Origin: JAHECE01 sp963780675 | GTDB taxonomy: Bacteria > Actinomycetota > Actinomycetes > Actinomycetales > JAHECE01 | Length of the DNA stretch: 64,000 nt | Assembly (NCBI GenBank): GCA_963780675.1 | Contig: CAWACR010000003.1 | Span: 62,001-126,000 of the forward strand | Direction of reading: 5' to 3' | Shown: positions 47,740 to 56,032 of the stretch, piece by piece | Layout: every line of letters begins with the position of its first letter | Position numbering within the stretch: the first letter of the stretch is position 1 | The notes under the pieces: model-generated | The model's input: only the letters and a program-made list of their open reading frames with translations | The model's database searches: none | Told to the model about the DNA's origin: nothing | Position numbers and translations under genes: made by a program

Positions 47740-47813
47740 GCCCCCGTAGCCCAACCGGCAGAGGCAGCCGGCTTAAACCCGGCACAGTGTGGGTTCGAGT
47801 CCCACCGGGGGCA
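47740..47813 (+). tRNA. tRNA with UAA anticodon (nominal tRNA-Leu), short variable loop
   Basis: 74 nt. Acceptor GCCCCCG/CGGGGGC, anticodon stem GCCGG/CCGGC with loop CTTAAAC (TAA at 34-36), T arm GTGGG-TTCGAGT-CCCAC, discriminator A. The variable region is only five bases (ACAGT), whereas bacterial tRNA-Leu has a long variable arm. The gene is well folded, so it is probably real, but its amino-acid identity is uncertain. Confidence 0.8.
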
Positions 47814-47830
47814 CCGGCGAGGCGCGCGAC

Positions 47831-48841
47831 TCAGCGACCGCGCTGACGGCGCGGCCGCGCGACGGGCGGCGCCCCGCGCCGGCGCGCGGACCTGGTCCCC
47901 TCCGGCGCCGTCGGGGCCTTCGCCTTCGGCTTCGTCTTCGCCGCTTTCTCCGGCTGAGCGGCCGCGGGACCGCGCGAGCTGCGGGCGGTGCGGCCTCGGA
48001 CGATGCCGATGAGCTCCTCGACGTCGTCGCTCGTCCGCTCGGTGGGCCAGGCCAGCGCGATGTCGGTGCCGTCGACGTCCGAGATCGGCCGCGACGTCAC
48101 GTCCCGGCGCCGGTACATCCGGGCCACGGACATCGGCAGGACGAGGACGCCCACGCCGGCGGCCACCAGGGCCACGGCGTCGGCCGTCGACCGCATCTCG
48201 GGCAGCGGGCGTCGCTCCGACGTGCGCAGGGCGGCCGCGGCGTCGCGCCACTGGGGCACGGTGTCGGCATCCTGCATGAGGTGCTCGTCGACCAGGTCGA
48301 TCACGCTCACCTCGTCGGCGTCGGCCAGGGGGTGGTCGGTGGGAAGGACGACGACGGCGACCTCGGTGTAGAGCGGGATCGCGCTCAGGCCCTCGCGATC
48401 CAGGGGGAGCCGGACGAAGCAGGCGTCGAGGCGGCCCGTGCGCAGCGCCTCGGACTGCTCGGACTGCTCGGTCCGGACCACCTGCAGCGGACGATCGGGC
48501 AGGCGCTCCGCCCAGGTCCGCGTCCATTTCGAGACGATGACTCCGGGCACGTAGCCGATGCGGAACGGGGCGGGGCCGGCCTCGCCGTCGTCGGCCTCGG
48601 CATCTGTCGCTGCCTCGGCGAGCAGGTCCGGCACCCGAGCGCGCAGGGCGTGCCCCGCCTCGCTCAGCTCCGTGCGTTCCGACGGCCGGATGAAGAGCTC
48701 GACGCCGAGCGTCGCCTCGAGCTCGACGACGGCACGGCTCAGCGAGACCCGGCTGATGCCCAGGGCCGCTGCTGCCCGGCCGAAGTGCCCGTGGTCGGCG
48801 ACGGCGGCGAAGTACCGCAGCGCTTCCGGGTCGATGTCCAC
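47831..48841 (-). CDS. LysR family regulator
   Basis: 336 residues from ATG 48841. The winged helix-turn-helix is at 1-60: ALRYFAAVADHGHFGRAAAALGISRVSLSRAVVELEATLGVELF. The PBP-like effector domain starts near 90 (FRIGYVPGVIVSKW). A ~55-residue Lys/Pro/Ala/Arg tail (KAAKTKPKAKAPTAP…RRQRGR) follows, unusual for LysR and possibly extra DNA contact. It is divergent from the DUF5997 gene, its conserved actinobacterial neighbour, which it probably regulates. Confidence 0.9.
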   Translation of the reverse strand: MDIDPEALRYFAAVADHGHFGRAAAALGISRVSLSRAVVELEATLGVELFIRPSERTELSEAGHALRARVPDLLAEAATDAEADDGEAGPAPFRIGYVPGVIVSKWTRTWAERLPDRPLQVVRTEQSEQSEALRTGRLDACFVRLPLDREGLSAIPLYTEVAVVVLPTDHPLADADEVSVIDLVDEHLMQDADTVPQWRDAAAALRTSERRPLPEMRSTADAVALVAAGVGVLVLPMSVARMYRRRDVTSRPISDVDGTDIALAWPTERTSDDVEELIGIVRGRTARSSRGPAAAQPEKAAKTKPKAKAPTAPEGTRSARRRGAPPVARPRRQRGR

Positions 48842-48960
48842 GACGGCCCTCCTCGTCTGCGCAGGTCACCCCGGCCCGTGCGGCCCGGCGGCCTCCAGGG
48901 TACGGGGCCGGTCGCAGCCGGCCGACGTGGGTGCAGGTACCCGGCCGATACCCTCAGGGC

Positions 48961-49365
48961 ATGACGCGAGCGGGCACGAAGCAGACCATGAAGCCGATGG
49001 CGGCCGCGAAGAAGCTGCACATCTACCTGCCTGCGGCGCCGGCCGAGTTCCGTGAGGCGGACTCCGTCACGCGCTCCGACCTGGCACGGCTCATGACACA
49101 CCCGCCCGAGTGGCTCGTGGACCTTCGCGCGAACGGCCCGCACCCGCGGGACGTCGTCGCCGCCCGCCTCGGGATCTCGATCGCGGGCCTGGCCCGGGGC
49201 GGCGTCACCGGGGCGCTCACGACTGCCGAGATCGAGGACCTTCGCGAGAGCGAGCCGACGTGGCTCGTCCACGAGCGTGAGACTGCGCGGCTCGCGCGCG
49301 AGGACGCCGAGGCCCTCGCGGCGAAGGCGGCGAAGGCGGAGAAGAAGGCGGCGCGGGCGCACTGA
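48961..49365 (+). CDS. DUF5997 family protein
   Basis: 134 residues from ATG 48961. The pattern KKLHIYLPAAPAEFREADSVTRSDLARLMTHPPEWLVDLRANGPHPRDVVAARLGISIAGLARGG fits DUF5997. The C-terminal end is a Lys/Ala helix (AKAAKAEKKAARAH). Function is unknown. The regulator next door has a similar Lys-rich tail. A longer start at 48931 lacks a ribosome site. Confidence 0.72.
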   Translation: MTRAGTKQTMKPMAAAKKLHIYLPAAPAEFREADSVTRSDLARLMTHPPEWLVDLRANGPHPRDVVAARLGISIAGLARGGVTGALTTAEIEDLRESEPTWLVHERETARLAREDAEALAAKAAKAEKKAARAH

Positions 49366-49498
49366 CGGCGGCCCCCGCTCGAGGAGGCCGCCGATGCCGC
49401 GAGGCGGTCGGCCCGGCGGCAGGATCCCCGCCTGAGATCGGCCAACAGGGGGCGTCGAAGGCCTGTGGAGGCGCCGTCGTCGTGAGAACGTAAGCGCC

Positions 49499-50381
49499 AT
49501 GGCGACGACGGACACCAACCCCCTCTTCCCGGGCAAGCAGTTCATCAGCACGGTTCTCGAAGCCCTCGAGACGAAGACGGCGATGTCCGGCAACCTCGCC
49601 CGCCGCTACCTCCAGCGGGCGGCGATGGCGGGCATCATCATCGGCCTGCTGTACGGGATGAACTACACGACGATCGCCGCGTTCGACGCGATCAAGGTCG
49701 GCGAGGGCACGCTCTATCCCATCGGCCGTCTCGTGGGCGCCCTGTTCTTCGGGTGGGCCCTCGTCTTCATCTACTACTCGAAGTCAGAGCTCCTGACCTC
49801 GAACATGATGATCGTCTCGATCGGGGCCTACTACCACCGCACGAGCTGGGGCAAAGCCTTGCGTGCTCCTGAGCTTCTGCTTCTTCGGCAACTTCCTCGG
49901 TGGCTTGTTCGTCGCGGTCTTGGTGAAGTTCAGCACGCTGGCCAGCGGACCCGTCGGGGAGCAGATGCAGGCGTCGGTGGACCACAAGCTCGAGTTCATC
50001 ACCGAGGGAGTGAGCGGCTGGACCGACCTCTTCATCCGGGCCATCCTCTGCAACTTCATGATCAACTTGGCGATGCTGCTGGTCTACAACGGCCTCATCA
50101 AGGAGGACCTCACCAAGAGCCTCGTCATGATCATGTCCGTCTTCATCTTCGCCTTCATGGGCTTCGAGCACTCCGTCGCCAACACCGTGCTCTTCACCGT
50201 CATCGGACTCAAGGACGGCATCGACGTCGGGCTCGCGGCCGCGAACGTGGCGATCGCCCTGGCCGGGAACTTCGTCGGCGGCGGCCTCCTGATCGGCCTG
50301 TACTACGCGTACGTCAACGACGACTCCAAGTTCCTGCGCTCCGTGCCGAAGCCCGACACCCCGACGCCGCCGGCGGCCTGA
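49499..50381 (+). pseudogene. Formate/nitrite transporter (FNT), frameshifted
   Basis: Begins MATTDTNPLFPGKQFISTVLEALETK, with the FNT N-terminus and first helices (GIIIGLLYGMNYTTIAAF, KSELLTSNMMIVSIGAYYHRTSWGKA). The frame breaks at about 49862-49866 and resumes as VLLSFCFFGNFLGGLFVAV… through FAFMGFEHSVANTVLFTVIGL to TAA-free sequence ending TGA at 50381. The pattern is mended by adding two bases (CGTG to CGTGTG), a likely dinucleotide slip. About 294 residues if corrected. Substrate: formate or nitrite; unknown. Confidence 0.82.
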
Positions 50382-50411
50382 GCGACGGGCGGTGCGGCGT
50401 GAGCCCCCCGC

Positions 50412-51260
50412 TCACGTCGTGAAGCGGCGGACCGAGGACGCCGGGACCCAGCCCTCCAACCCGTGGCCCAGCACGTGAACCCAGCCGTGCTGCTCGCCGC
50501 GGACCTCGTAGGTGGCACCGGGCTGCATCGACCCGGCGATCTGGGTGGTGGACCGGAGGTCGCGGACGGCCACCGCAGTCTCCGCGACGCACCACGAGCC
50601 GTGCTGGACCGACGGCGCGGGGTGCGGTGCGGGTGGTGCGACGGCCGGTCCGCTCGCCGGGGGAGCAGACGACGGCGCGGTGCCGGACGACGGCGCGGTG
50701 CCGGCCTGCGGCGCGGCGCGGCCGGCCTGCGGGAGGGGTGCCAAGGGGTGGCCCTCGCCGCCCTGACCGCGGGCCATGAGCCGGTCCAGGGCCCGTTCCG
50801 CCTCGTCCGCGGCGCGCTCCGCCTCCGCCTGAGCCCGCCGGATCGCAGCCGCGGAGGCCGCCTCCTGCGCAAGGCCCGCCATGACCGACACCGCCACCCG
50901 GGCCAGGAGCACGGCCATGCGCGCGCCGGCGGCCACCTCGGGCGCGCGACTTCCCTCGTCGATCCACAGGCCGACCCGCACGGTGCCCGCTGCGCGATCC
51001 GCCGTCACCAGGCAGAGCTCGGGGCGGCCGGCGGCGAGGTCTGCGAGCACGGACCGGACGCGGTCCGTGACGGCCGGGTCGTCGCCGGCCGGCCACCGGC
51101 AGGGCGCCGTCGCGGTGAGGAGGAGGGCCCCGCCGTCGGGGGTGACCTCCGCGGCCGCGCCGTCGAAGGTGGCGACGAGCCCCTCGGGGGCCGCCCGGAA
51201 CTCCACCGGGCCGTATCGCGTGCCGGCGAGGGTGGAGGTGAGGTCGTTTCCGGTCACCAT
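50412..51260 (-). CDS. Uncharacterised protein with C-terminal SH3b domain
   Basis: 282 residues from ATG 51260. An N-terminal region with a beta-rich pattern (residues 1-100; VEFRAAPEGLVATFDGAAAEV) is followed by a helical, charged stretch (about 125-165), a Pro/Ala/Ser linker (170-215) and an SH3b-like domain at about 220-282 (VAVRDLRSTTQIAGSMQPGATYEVRGEQHGWVHV…EGWVPASSV). No signal peptide. It overlaps the 854-residue gene by seven bases, so both are made together. I do not recognise the N-terminal family. Confidence 0.75.
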   Translation of the reverse strand: MVTGNDLTSTLAGTRYGPVEFRAAPEGLVATFDGAAAEVTPDGGALLLTATAPCRWPAGDDPAVTDRVRSVLADLAAGRPELCLVTADRAAGTVRVGLWIDEGSRAPEVAAGARMAVLLARVAVSVMAGLAQEAASAAAIRRAQAEAERAADEAERALDRLMARGQGGEGHPLAPLPQAGRAAPQAGTAPSSGTAPSSAPPASGPAVAPPAPHPAPSVQHGSWCVAETAVAVRDLRSTTQIAGSMQPGATYEVRGEQHGWVHVLGHGLEGWVPASSVRRFTT

Positions 51261-53818
51261 GATGCGAGTTCCTCCATGCTGCGGGCGGTCGGGACGAAGC
51301 GGCAGGGCGCGTGGCCGGGCTCGAGCCGGGGCGGCGGCGGGCCCTGACCCTGTGATGAGTCCTCCCAGATGCGGCCGCAGTCCTCGTAGCGCTGCCGGAG
51401 CTCGTCCTCCAGGGGGAGGAGCTGCTGCCACGCCGTGCGACGGTCCGCGGCCCGCTGCTCGTACTCGGCCTGGCAGAACCTGGCCCGCGCATCGTAGAAG
51501 CGGGCTTGGGCGGTGAGGAAGCCGATGCGGGCGGCGTCGTCGGCGCTCGGCGCGAAGGCGAGGTCGCCCGCCAGGCTTGCGACGAGGGATACCCCGGCGA
51601 GCAGCAGCCCCGCCCAGGGCTGACCCGTGACGAGGCTGGGCACGACCAGCGGAGCGAGGCCGGCGCTCGCGGAGACCCCGCCTGCCCCCGCCACGAGGTT
51701 GATGTCCAGTTCGTACCGCGCGGCCAGCCGGGCCAGGTCCCCGTACAGGGGCCGGGCGGAGGCGTGCGCATCGGCGACGCGCTGGCCCCAGACCCGCGCC
51801 TCGTCGTCCAGGCGTTCCACCATCGCGCGCACCGTCTTCTCCTGCGCGCGTAACCGGGCGAGGTCGGCGGCGTACGTCGCGCAGCTGCCGCGCTGGGCCT
51901 GGCGGTAGCGCGGGCGGTCGTGCCCCAAGCCCGACGGCGCCACCGTGTCCTCCCACGGCGAGGTGGCGCCCTGGTAGCCCTCCGGCGGGGTGTCGGCGAG
52001 AAGGTCGTCCAGGGACCCGGACGCCAGGGCGGACGCCGGGCACCACCAGCCTTCCACCAGGTCCATGGCGCCCATGTCCCGGTTGAAGGCGTCGACGTCG
52101 GCGCGCAGCTGCGTGACCTTGGGCTCGAGCCGCTTCTCGAGCCACGCCTGGTACCGCTCGAGGCGGTCCACCGTGCCGGCCCAGCGTTGGGCCGTGAGCC
52201 GGGCGAGGCGTTCGGACTCCACGCGCCGCGCCTCTGCCTCGGTGGCGTACGCCTGGTTGACGGTCTTGACCGTGGAGACGGTGGACGCGACCACACCGGC
52301 GACGCCGACCGCCGTCCCCGACGCGACCTGGGCCGCGGCGTAGCGACTCTGGGTCCCGACCATCAGCTCCGACCGGACGGCCCCGGTGTAGCCGGCGCCG
52401 ACCCCGCCGGTGATCGTCGCCCCGTAGTTGCCGGCGGTCGCCCCCGCCGCCACCCAGTCCGTGCCGTCGGGCTGGGACGCGGCGGCCACGGCCTGCTGTG
52501 CCCGTGCCTGGGCGAGGAGGGCGATGGTCCCCTGCCGCTGGCCGGCGAGGGCAGCGAGGTCGCGGTACCGGCCGACGAGGGCGTTGCGGCGGGCCGTGAG
52601 CCCTCGGCACCGGTCGGTGGCGAACGACCCCGGCTCGCTCGTCTCGGTCCACCCGGCGGCAGCCGCCGCCGCGAGGAGCGATGCCGCGGCGACCGCACCG
52701 CCGCCCACCACCCAGGCGGTGTTCGCCGCCGTCGACGGCGTCTGCCCGGTGGTCCCGCCCTGGGCGAGGTAGGCGGCGTACTCCTCCTCGTTCAGGCAGT
52801 CGACGAGGAAGGCCAGGGCCGTCTTCCCACCGCTGCCCGGGATGGGCTCGCCGGTCGGTGTCTCGCGCCACTCCGTGATCATGTGGGGGTAGGCGGGGTC
52901 CCGGCAGATCGGTTCCTGGGTGTAGCTGAGCCCGCCCCCGTGCTCGGGGATCGTGTCGCCGTTCTGCACGCACCCGTTGGCCGACATGCGCTCCCAGTGG
53001 AAGCCCTCGGGGCAGACCCAGTCGCCGTACTCCTCGGCCGGCGCCGGCGCGGAGGCGGCGGCCGACGACGTCCCGAGCGCTCCCCAGCCCAGAGCGGCCA
53101 GGCCGAGCACGCCGAGCAGGAGGAAGCCCGCCGCGGCGGCGGGGAGAGCACGGGCCGGCGCGCCGGCGGGTCGTCGGCGTGGGCCTGGGCGACCCTGCTG
53201 CACCGAGCCGCGCAGCAGGAGGAAGGCGACGACGACGGCGACGGCGCTGCCTACGACGACCCGCCACGTCGCCCCGCCGACCGGAGTGGCGCGCGACGGC
53301 GCCAGGCCCACCAGGGCGCCGACGTCGCGCAGAGACCCGTGCACGAACCAGAACGTGATGACGACGGGCAGCAGGCCGGCCAGGAGCGAGCGCAGCCACC
53401 GGGGCGCGCTCCGGTCTCGGCGGCGCGCGAAGGGCGCGAGCGCGCGGTCCAGCCGGGGCCCGAGGGCCGCGAGGGCGACGGCGAGCGCCGCGGGCACGAC
53501 GGCGGCGACCACGGCGGCGGCGGGGGAGGCAGCCCCGCGCCAGCGCACCACGACGAGCGTGACCATCGGGACCGCCAGGAGGACCAGCCGCAGGACGGGC
53601 CGGCGGGTCAGTCCGAGCCGGGCGCCCAGGCGGCCCAGCAGCGGGGCCGCCACGACTCCCGCCAACGCGGTCGCCACGATGGCGGCCGCCGTCCAGGGGT
53701 TCGCGTGCAGCCGGTAGTCGACGACGGCGAGGAGCCCTGCCAGCAGCACCACGTAGCTGGAGTCGACCACGCGCCCCACCCAACCGCGGCGGGGCGCCGG
53801 CTCACGCGAGGCGTGCAT
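51254..53818 (-). CDS. Large uncharacterised membrane/coiled-coil protein
   Basis: 854 residues from ATG 53818. Seven membrane segments lie at about 21-35, 42-68, 76-92, 98-118, 142-160, 184-203 and 227-249. An exposed segment holds four cysteines (269, 283, 305, 341), suggesting disulfides. Another membrane helix is at about 367-390, then a helical, charged region with Gly-rich patches, and a hydrophobic hairpin near 730-765. The end is a charged helix with a hydrophobic finish. I do not recognise a family. It shares an operon with the SH3b protein (7-bp overlap) and is divergent from the Bax-inhibitor gene. Confidence 0.78.
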   Translation of the reverse strand: MHASREPAPRRGWVGRVVDSSYVVLLAGLLAVVDYRLHANPWTAAAIVATALAGVVAAPLLGRLGARLGLTRRPVLRLVLLAVPMVTLVVVRWRGAASPAAAVVAAVVPAALAVALAALGPRLDRALAPFARRRDRSAPRWLRSLLAGLLPVVITFWFVHGSLRDVGALVGLAPSRATPVGGATWRVVVGSAVAVVVAFLLLRGSVQQGRPGPRRRPAGAPARALPAAAAGFLLLGVLGLAALGWGALGTSSAAASAPAPAEEYGDWVCPEGFHWERMSANGCVQNGDTIPEHGGGLSYTQEPICRDPAYPHMITEWRETPTGEPIPGSGGKTALAFLVDCLNEEEYAAYLAQGGTTGQTPSTAANTAWVVGGGAVAAASLLAAAAAAGWTETSEPGSFATDRCRGLTARRNALVGRYRDLAALAGQRQGTIALLAQARAQQAVAAASQPDGTDWVAAGATAGNYGATITGGVGAGYTGAVRSELMVGTQSRYAAAQVASGTAVGVAGVVASTVSTVKTVNQAYATEAEARRVESERLARLTAQRWAGTVDRLERYQAWLEKRLEPKVTQLRADVDAFNRDMGAMDLVEGWWCPASALASGSLDDLLADTPPEGYQGATSPWEDTVAPSGLGHDRPRYRQAQRGSCATYAADLARLRAQEKTVRAMVERLDDEARVWGQRVADAHASARPLYGDLARLAARYELDINLVAGAGGVSASAGLAPLVVPSLVTGQPWAGLLLAGVSLVASLAGDLAFAPSADDAARIGFLTAQARFYDARARFCQAEYEQRAADRRTAWQQLLPLEDELRQRYEDCGRIWEDSSQGQGPPPPRLEPGHAPCRFVPTARSMEELASW

Positions 53819-54043
53819 GGGACCACCGTGGCCCGGGTCGGGGTGGTCCACCAGGGCCGATGGTCGCTCCTGCGGTGTGGCCGGGCGGCTCCGCCTCCGG
53901 CGGCGCCTGAGACCCCAGGTCGGGAACTTCCGCGGCAAGCCGGGCGTTGACCCCGGTGAGCGCCGTCGTCGTCCCTGCCCGGCGCACCGTCTCGCGGACT
54001 TCTCGGCGAGCGGTCGGGCAGGGGCGGGGACGACGCCGCCCCG

Positions 54044-54049
54044 TACGAT
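54044..54049 (+). promoter_or_regulatory. Putative -10 of the Bax-inhibitor-like gene
   Basis: TACGAT in the 16-mer CCGTACGATGGACACC, identical to the mfd promoter core. The leader to the ATG at 54116 is about 60 bases. The 53819-54115 stretch also serves the divergent membrane module; nothing else is recognisable there. Confidence 0.4.
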
Positions 54050-54115
54050 GGACACCAGGCCAGCGACACCACACCGGCTCGGGATGCGAACCGGCCGCCG
54101 CGACCAGGAGGAAGC

Positions 54116-54952
54116 ATGAGCAACCCCGTCTTCGAGAAATCTCCCTACTTCTCCGATCCCAAGAAGGGCCGTCAGCCCGGCCAGGGTGCCACCGGCACGG
54201 GCCAGCCGGGCGTGAGCGCGCAGCAGGTCGCCCAGCTCGAGGAGACCTTCGCCGCCCCGGCGGCAGCCCCGGTCCACACCGGCCGCCTCACGTACGACGA
54301 CGTCATCATCAAGACGGGAGGCCTCCTGGCCCTCGTCTTCGCGAGCGCGGCCGTGGCGTGGTTCGTCTTCCCGGGCAACGTGCTCGTGATGGCGGTCGGC
54401 GTCATCGGTGGCCTCGTCCTCGGCCTCGTCAACGCGTTCAAGCGTGAACCGAGCCCTGGGCTGATCGTCGGCTACGCCGTCTTCGAAGGCCTCTTCCTCG
54501 GCGGGATCAGCTGGATCTTCGAGGCCAACTACGGCGGGATCGTGATGCAGGCGGTGCTCGCCACCTTCGCGACCTTCGCCGTCACCCTCGTGCTCTTCAC
54601 GAGCGGGAAGGTCCGCGTCACCCCGCGGTCCACGCGCATCCTGCTGATCGCGCTGATCGGCTACGCGGTCTTCTCCCTGATCAACGTCATGCTCATGGTG
54701 TTCGGCGCCGTCGACGACCCGTGGGGCCTGCGGGGCGCGACGATCATGGGGATTCCGCTCGGACTCGTGATCGGGCTCGTCGCCGTCGTCCTCGCGGCCT
54801 GGTGCCTCGTCCAGGACTTCGACGCCGTCAAGCGTGGCGTCGAGGCGGGTGTCCCGAGGCGTTACGCCTGGTCGGCCGCTTTCGGCATCACCGTCACCTT
54901 GGTGTGGCTGTACCTCGAGTTCCTCCGCATGCTGGCGATCCTGCGCGACTAG
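54116..54952 (+). CDS. Bax inhibitor-1 / YccA family membrane protein
   Basis: 278 residues from ATG 54116 after GGAGGAA. A ~55-residue polar N-terminus precedes seven membrane helices: DDVIIKTGGLLALVFASAAVAW onward, ending FGITVTLVWLYLEFLRMLAILRD. The family includes calcium-leak channels and FtsH-modulating YccA. Role here is not known. It is the actinobacterial form with an N-terminal extension. Confidence 0.88.
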   Translation: MSNPVFEKSPYFSDPKKGRQPGQGATGTGQPGVSAQQVAQLEETFAAPAAAPVHTGRLTYDDVIIKTGGLLALVFASAAVAWFVFPGNVLVMAVGVIGGLVLGLVNAFKREPSPGLIVGYAVFEGLFLGGISWIFEANYGGIVMQAVLATFATFAVTLVLFTSGKVRVTPRSTRILLIALIGYAVFSLINVMLMVFGAVDDPWGLRGATIMGIPLGLVIGLVAVVLAAWCLVQDFDAVKRGVEAGVPRRYAWSAAFGITVTLVWLYLEFLRMLAILRD

Positions 54953-54971
54953 CGCCGATCCGGTACCGACC

Positions 54972-55015
54972 ACGACGGCGCCCGACCCCCGGAGCGAGGG
55001 GGCGGGCGCCGTCGT
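54972..55015 (+). terminator. Terminator after the Bax-inhibitor-like gene
   Basis: ACGACGGCGCCCG (54972-54984) pairs perfectly with CGGGCGCCGTCGT (55003-55015), with CCCCC/GGGG extending the inner stem. Confidence 0.6.
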
Positions 55016-55112
55016 CGTTCCTCCGGCAGACGCGCGCGGACCGCCCTACCATGGCGATGTCCGGCAAACGGCGGTGTCCGGCATCGGGCAGCGCACTCGA
55101 GGGAGATGTGCA

Positions 55113-55331
55113 ATGGCGCACGTGGAGAACGACCTCGCGAAGATCAAGGGGATCGGCCCCAAGTACGCGGAGATGCTCAAGAGCATCGGCGTGGACTCCA
55201 TCAAGGAACTCCGTCACCGCAAGGCGGAGAACCTCAAGGAGATGATCGAGACCAGGCACGGCCCGGTGATCGGCCTGACCGTTGCGGAGTGCGAGGACTG
55301 GATCGCCCAGGCCAAGGCCTTCGAGGCCTGA
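55113..55331 (+). CDS. Small helix-hairpin-helix protein (DUF4332-like)
   Basis: 72 residues from ATG 55113 after GGGAG. LAKIKGIGPKYAEMLKSIGVDSIKELRHR is a helix-hairpin-helix motif with GIGPKYA, as in DUF4332 and DNA-binding HhH domains. The rest is helical and ends DWIAQAKAFEA. It may bind nucleic acid; the exact role is unknown. A +2-frame ATG at 55106 gives only a shadow. Confidence 0.7.
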   Translation: MAHVENDLAKIKGIGPKYAEMLKSIGVDSIKELRHRKAENLKEMIETRHGPVIGLTVAECEDWIAQAKAFEA

Positions 55332-55490
55332 TTCCGCCGGCCGGCTCCGCTTAAGCGGGCCGGACCGAGTGTCGTCGCGTGCGCGCGGACCAGGTCATGA
55401 GTGCGCCGCGAAGGGCTCAGGTCGGTGAGGGTCGATTGATATCCCGACCGACAGCTCGGACGTCGTCGTCCGGTTCGTGCGCGCGCCCCT

Positions 55491-55496
55491 TAGGCT
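55491..55496 (+). promoter_or_regulatory. Putative leaderless -10 of the FKBP gene
   Basis: TAGGCT eight bases before the ATG at 55505, suggesting a leaderless message. No -35 seen. Confidence 0.35.
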
Positions 55497-55504
55497 GGGC
55501 GCCC

Positions 55505-55909
55505 ATGAGTGCACACCTGCCCACGGCATCCGGCTCCTTCGGCGACAAGCCCGTTCTGACCTTCCCGGCAACCCCGGCTCCCGAGGAGCTCGAGGTCAAT
55601 GTCCTCGCTCCCGGGGACGGCCCGCTCGTCGAAGCGGGCGACACGATCGTCGTGAACTACCTCGGCCAGACCTGGGGCGGCCACGTCTTCGACAACTCCT
55701 ACGACCGCAGCTCGACCATCGCCTTCCCGATCGGCGTGGGCGCCGTCATCGGCGGTTGGGACGCCGGCCTGGTGGGCCAGGCGATCGGTTCGCGCGTCCT
55801 GCTGTCCATCCCCCCGCACGAGGGATACGGCGCTCGCGGCGTGCCGCAGGCCGGCATCCGCGGCACCGACACGCTGGTGTTCGTGGTCGACGTCGTCGGG
55901 GTGGAGTAG
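55505..55909 (+). CDS. FKBP-type peptidyl-prolyl isomerase
   Basis: 134 residues from ATG 55505. The FKBP fold is plain: EVNVLAPGDGPLVEAGDTIVVNYLGQTWGGHVFDNSYDRSS, with FPIGVGAVIGGWDAGLVGQAIGSRVLLSIPPHEGYG and TLVFVVDVVGV. One domain and no signal peptide, so cytosolic. Isomerises X-Pro bonds. Confidence 0.93.
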   Translation: MSAHLPTASGSFGDKPVLTFPATPAPEELEVNVLAPGDGPLVEAGDTIVVNYLGQTWGGHVFDNSYDRSSTIAFPIGVGAVIGGWDAGLVGQAIGSRVLLSIPPHEGYGARGVPQAGIRGTDTLVFVVDVVGVE

Positions 55910-55966
55910 CGCCCGCAACGCTCCGAGAAGCGGCCCGACCGGCGGCATGTCCTCGCCGGGACGCGC

Positions 55967-56030
55967 GAGGTCGGCGGTCTGAGGCAAGCCCGACGTCTCG
56001 GACCGCCGATCTCGCGTCGGACCGCCGACC
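55967..56030. repeat. Palindromic repeat after the FKBP gene
   Basis: 55967-55983 and 55997-56013 form imperfect inverted arms of 17 bp (two mismatches) around GACCGCCGA-type words. A further copy, CGGACCGCCGACC, follows at 56018-56030. It lies between convergent FKBP and msrA, so it may end both transcripts. Confidence 0.55.
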
Positions 56031-56032
56031 CG

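Noticed and set aside
50412..53783. A 1123-codon frame joining both genes of the membrane module
   Set aside because: The upstream part is a shadow of the 854-residue gene; only the last 282 residues (from ATG 51260) have coding character.
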